A stretch of DNA of 6,350 nucleotides, from contig JAGOBQ010000257.1 in assembly GCA_017999215.1 (NCBI GenBank), positions 1 through 6,350 of the forward strand. The letters are read 5' to 3'. Position numbers and translations under genes: made by a program. Source of the stretch: Thermoanaerobaculia bacterium (GTDB lineage Bacteria; Acidobacteriota; Thermoanaerobaculia; UBA5066). Shown here piece by piece: positions 4,964 through 6,350 of the stretch; the stretch's first letter is position 1; the number at the start of each line of letters is the position of its first letter. The notes below the pieces were generated by a model. The model ran no database searches. It was not told the origin of the DNA and saw only the letters and a program-made list of their open reading frames with translations.

Positions 4964-5323
4964 ATGCGGCTCGAGCGCGGCACCGTCGTCCTCGTCGACC
5001 TCGACCCCACCGTCGGCCACGAACAGAAGAGCCTCCGTCCGTGCGTCGTGGTCAGCGACCCGGCCGTCACGAGCGACCAGCGCTATCCGCTCTTCGGCGT
5101 CGTCCCGCTCACCGGCACCGAGGGGCGAGGCGCGCTCTACCCTCGCATTCCCGCAGGAACGGGCGGCCTCCGCAAGGAGTCCTGGGCGCTGACCGACCAG
5201 CTCCGCTCCGTCGACAAGCGGCGCGTCCGCGCCGCCTACGGCTCGATCGACGCGGCCGCGATGGAGTCGATCGACGAAGGGCTCCGCCTCTTCCTGGGGC
5301 TGATTCCGGTAGAGCCCGCGTAA
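4964..5323 (+). CDS. mazF: MazF/PemK family toxin (mRNA interferase)
   Basis: This 119-residue toxin belongs to the MazF/PemK/CcdB fold family. Known members cut single-stranded mRNA at short specific sequences independently of the ribosome. Family blocks are complete: RGTVVLVDLDPTVGHEQ (5-21), LRPCVVVS (24-31), VVPLTGTEG (46-54) and KESWALTDQLRSVDK (71-85). By comparison with Bacillus MazF, the catalytic pair should be R25 and T50, and both are present. The ATG at 4964 follows the antitoxin stop by 2 bp. GGAAGGAG ends 8 nt upstream inside the antitoxin's last codons, so the two are co-transcribed and probably translationally coupled. An upstream in-frame start at 4859 would overlap the antitoxin and lacks family similarity. 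The cut-site sequence cannot be predicted from this protein alone. Confidence 0.94.
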   Translation: MRLERGTVVLVDLDPTVGHEQKSLRPCVVVSDPAVTSDQRYPLFGVVPLTGTEGRGALYPRIPAGTGGLRKESWALTDQLRSVDKRRVRAAYGSIDAAAMESIDEGLRLFLGLIPVEPA

Positions 5324-5340
5324 GCAGCGGCTGCGCTCCT

Positions 5341-5369
5341 CCGTCCCCGCCCGGAGACGGCCCCCGGGG
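5341..5369. terminator. Possible terminator after mazF
   Basis: Two mutually exclusive stems are possible: CCGTC (5341-5345) with GACGG (5356-5360), or CCCCG (5345-5349) with CGGGG (5365-5369). It starts 18 bp after the mazF stop. There is no T-run, so it is weak evidence for the end of the TA operon. Confidence 0.25.
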
Positions 5370-5373
5370 AACG

Positions 5374-5401
5374 TAAATTGCTTGAACCCTGCCGGGAGGA
5401 G
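5374..5401 (+). promoter_or_regulatory. Candidate -10 and ribosome binding site for the 5407 gene
   Basis: TAAATT (5374-5379; 4 of 6 to TATAAT) is the only A/T-rich hexamer in the 83-bp gap after mazF. GGGAGGAG (5394-5401) is a strong Shine-Dalgarno sequence ending 5 nt before the GTG at 5407, which decides that start. No clear -35 is seen, so the promoter is tentative while the ribosome binding site is firm. Confidence 0.4.
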
Positions 5402-5406
5402 TCCGC

Positions 5407-6350
5407 GTGATCGCTTTCGTGACGCTGTTCCTCGGCCTCTTCTACGGGCCGGCCGAGATCGAGCTCTCCGCCGCGCCCGGCGTTGCCCGGATCGAGCTCT
5501 ACGTCGACGGCGACCTCGTCTCGGAGCTGACGGGACCGTGGGTCGCGAAGCTCGACCTCGGCCCCGAGATCGTCCCGCGGGAGCTCGTCGCGGTGGCGAA
5601 GGACGCCGAGGGGCGCCGGGTCGGCGAGGTCCGCCAGTGGATCAACCGCCCCCGGCCCGGCGCGGAGGCGAGCTTCGTCGTCGAGAAGGAGCCGAGCGGC
5701 GCGGGTCGGACGGCGCGGCTCCTCTGGCGGAGCGTGACGCGCTCGAAGGCGAAGTCGATTCGCGTCTCCTTCGGCGGCCTGCCGCTCGACGTCCCCGATC
5801 CGTCGCGCATCCCGCTTCCGGCGCACTCGGCGGGGACGACGCACATCCTCGTCGCCGACGTCGACTTCGAGGACGGCCTGTCGGCCACGGCCGTGGCGAG
5901 CCTCGGAGGCGAGAAGCTCGACGAGGCGCTCGAGGAGCTGACGGCGGTCCCGATCCGCCTCGGTCGCGGCGGGAAGCTCCCGAAGGACGGTCGGCTCGAA
6001 GGATGGTTCCGGGCGGGCGGGGAGCCGCTGAAGGTCGCCGCGGTGGAGGATGGGCCGTCGGAGATCGTCTTCGTCGTGGCGGGGGCGGCCCTCGACGACC
6101 TGCGCCGGCTTCGGCAAGGCGTTCTGGACCCCCGCACATACGGTCGGCGCGGCCGTTCGTTGCTCCTGGACGACAAGCTCGCGCAGGACCGCGTTTTCGG
6201 GCCGGAGAGCGCCCCTGCCGTCGTCCTCCCCAACCTTCCGGACGAGGCGCGCTATCGCTTCGTGGGGACGATCCCGCGTGTCCTCCGCAGCCCCGTCGAG
6301 GTTGCGAGCCGCTTCCTCTCCTCCGTCGACTACTCCGCGAGCACCGACCG
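5407..6350 (+). CDS. Large Ig-like protein, probably exported; 3' end outside the window
   Basis: The frame is open without a stop for 314 codons to the window edge, so only the N-terminal part is seen. The GTG start is backed by GGGAGGAG 5 nt upstream. Residues 1-14 (VIAFVTLFLGLFYG, initiator Val read as Met) are hydrophobic and may be a short signal peptide or anchor, although no basic n-region precedes them. Residues about 17-80 resemble a small Ig-like beta-sandwich: IELYVDGDLVSELTGPWVAK, then LVAVAKDAEGRRVG. Further Ser/Gly/Leu-rich beta-type sequence follows. A strand-like EIVFVVAGAALDDLRRL (219-235) could be the start of a von Willebrand A-like fold, as in VWA-related proteins of Acidobacteriota. 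That is a guess; no complete MIDAS motif is visible. No enzyme motif is recognised and the function is unknown. The gene is co-directional with mazF but probably has its own promoter. Confidence 0.8.
   Translation, partial: MIAFVTLFLGLFYGPAEIELSAAPGVARIELYVDGDLVSELTGPWVAKLDLGPEIVPRELVAVAKDAEGRRVGEVRQWINRPRPGAEASFVVEKEPSGAGRTARLLWRSVTRSKAKSIRVSFGGLPLDVPDPSRIPLPAHSAGTTHILVADVDFEDGLSATAVASLGGEKLDEALEELTAVPIRLGRGGKLPKDGRLEGWFRAGGEPLKVAAVEDGPSEIVFVVAGAALDDLRRLRQGVLDPRTYGRRGRSLLLDDKLAQDRVFGPESAPAVVLPNLPDEARYRFVGTIPRVLRSPVEVASRFLSSVDYSASTD

Noticed and set aside
5236..6117. Minus-strand open frames opposite the 5407 gene
   Set aside because: They are antisense shadows. The plus frame has a strong ribosome binding site, a sensible start and a normal protein composition.

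Overview
The window is about 6.3 kb of very GC-rich bacterial chromosome (codons strongly favour C or G at the third position, especially CTC, GAC, GTC and GCG). No ribosomal marker is present, so taxonomy is inference. The base composition, housekeeping ABC-F gene, type II toxin-antitoxin (TA) modules and a secreted-looking Ig-like protein would fit an environmental Acidobacteriota (Thermoanaerobaculia-like), but a myxobacterial-type or actinobacterial source cannot be excluded.

Layout. (1) 1-92: a GC-rich leader with a stem-loop and an extended -10 element unusually close to the next start codon. (2) 93-1775 (+): ettA, the energy-sensing translational throttle, complete. (3) 1796-1829: a strong hairpin between the convergent ettA and osmC ends. 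(4) 1839-2459 (-): an OsmC-family thiol peroxidase-like protein, divergent from 2587-3618 (+), a GlxA-type regulator (DJ-1/PfpI domain plus AraC helix-turn-helix). Their shared 127-bp spacer holds two short palindromes. (5) 3715-3873: a decayed second copy of the last 50 codons and stop of ettA, so the osmC/regulator pair is bracketed by direct repeats of the ettA 3' end. (6) 3908-3948: an AT-richer nested palindrome just beyond the end of a toxin gene. (7) 3958-4466 (-): a YefM-YoeB TA module, and 4662-5323 (+): a ribbon-helix-helix antitoxin with a MazF/PemK toxin. The two modules are head to head across 195 bp, and each has its own palindromic operator candidate. (8) 5407-6350 (+): the start of a large, probably exported protein with an Ig-like N-terminal module; it runs off the window.

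How the parts may work together. The GlxA-type regulator probably controls the divergent osmC gene. The two TA operons are each likely autorepressed by their own antitoxin-toxin complex. EttA, YoeB (ribosome-dependent mRNA cleavage) and MazF (free mRNA cleavage) all act on translation, but nothing in the sequence links EttA to the toxins. The most unusual features are the ettA 3' repeat with its adenine-biased differences, the nested palindrome, and the paired divergent TA modules. The repeat, palindrome and TA modules together mark the stretch after ettA as a place where DNA has been gained or rearranged.
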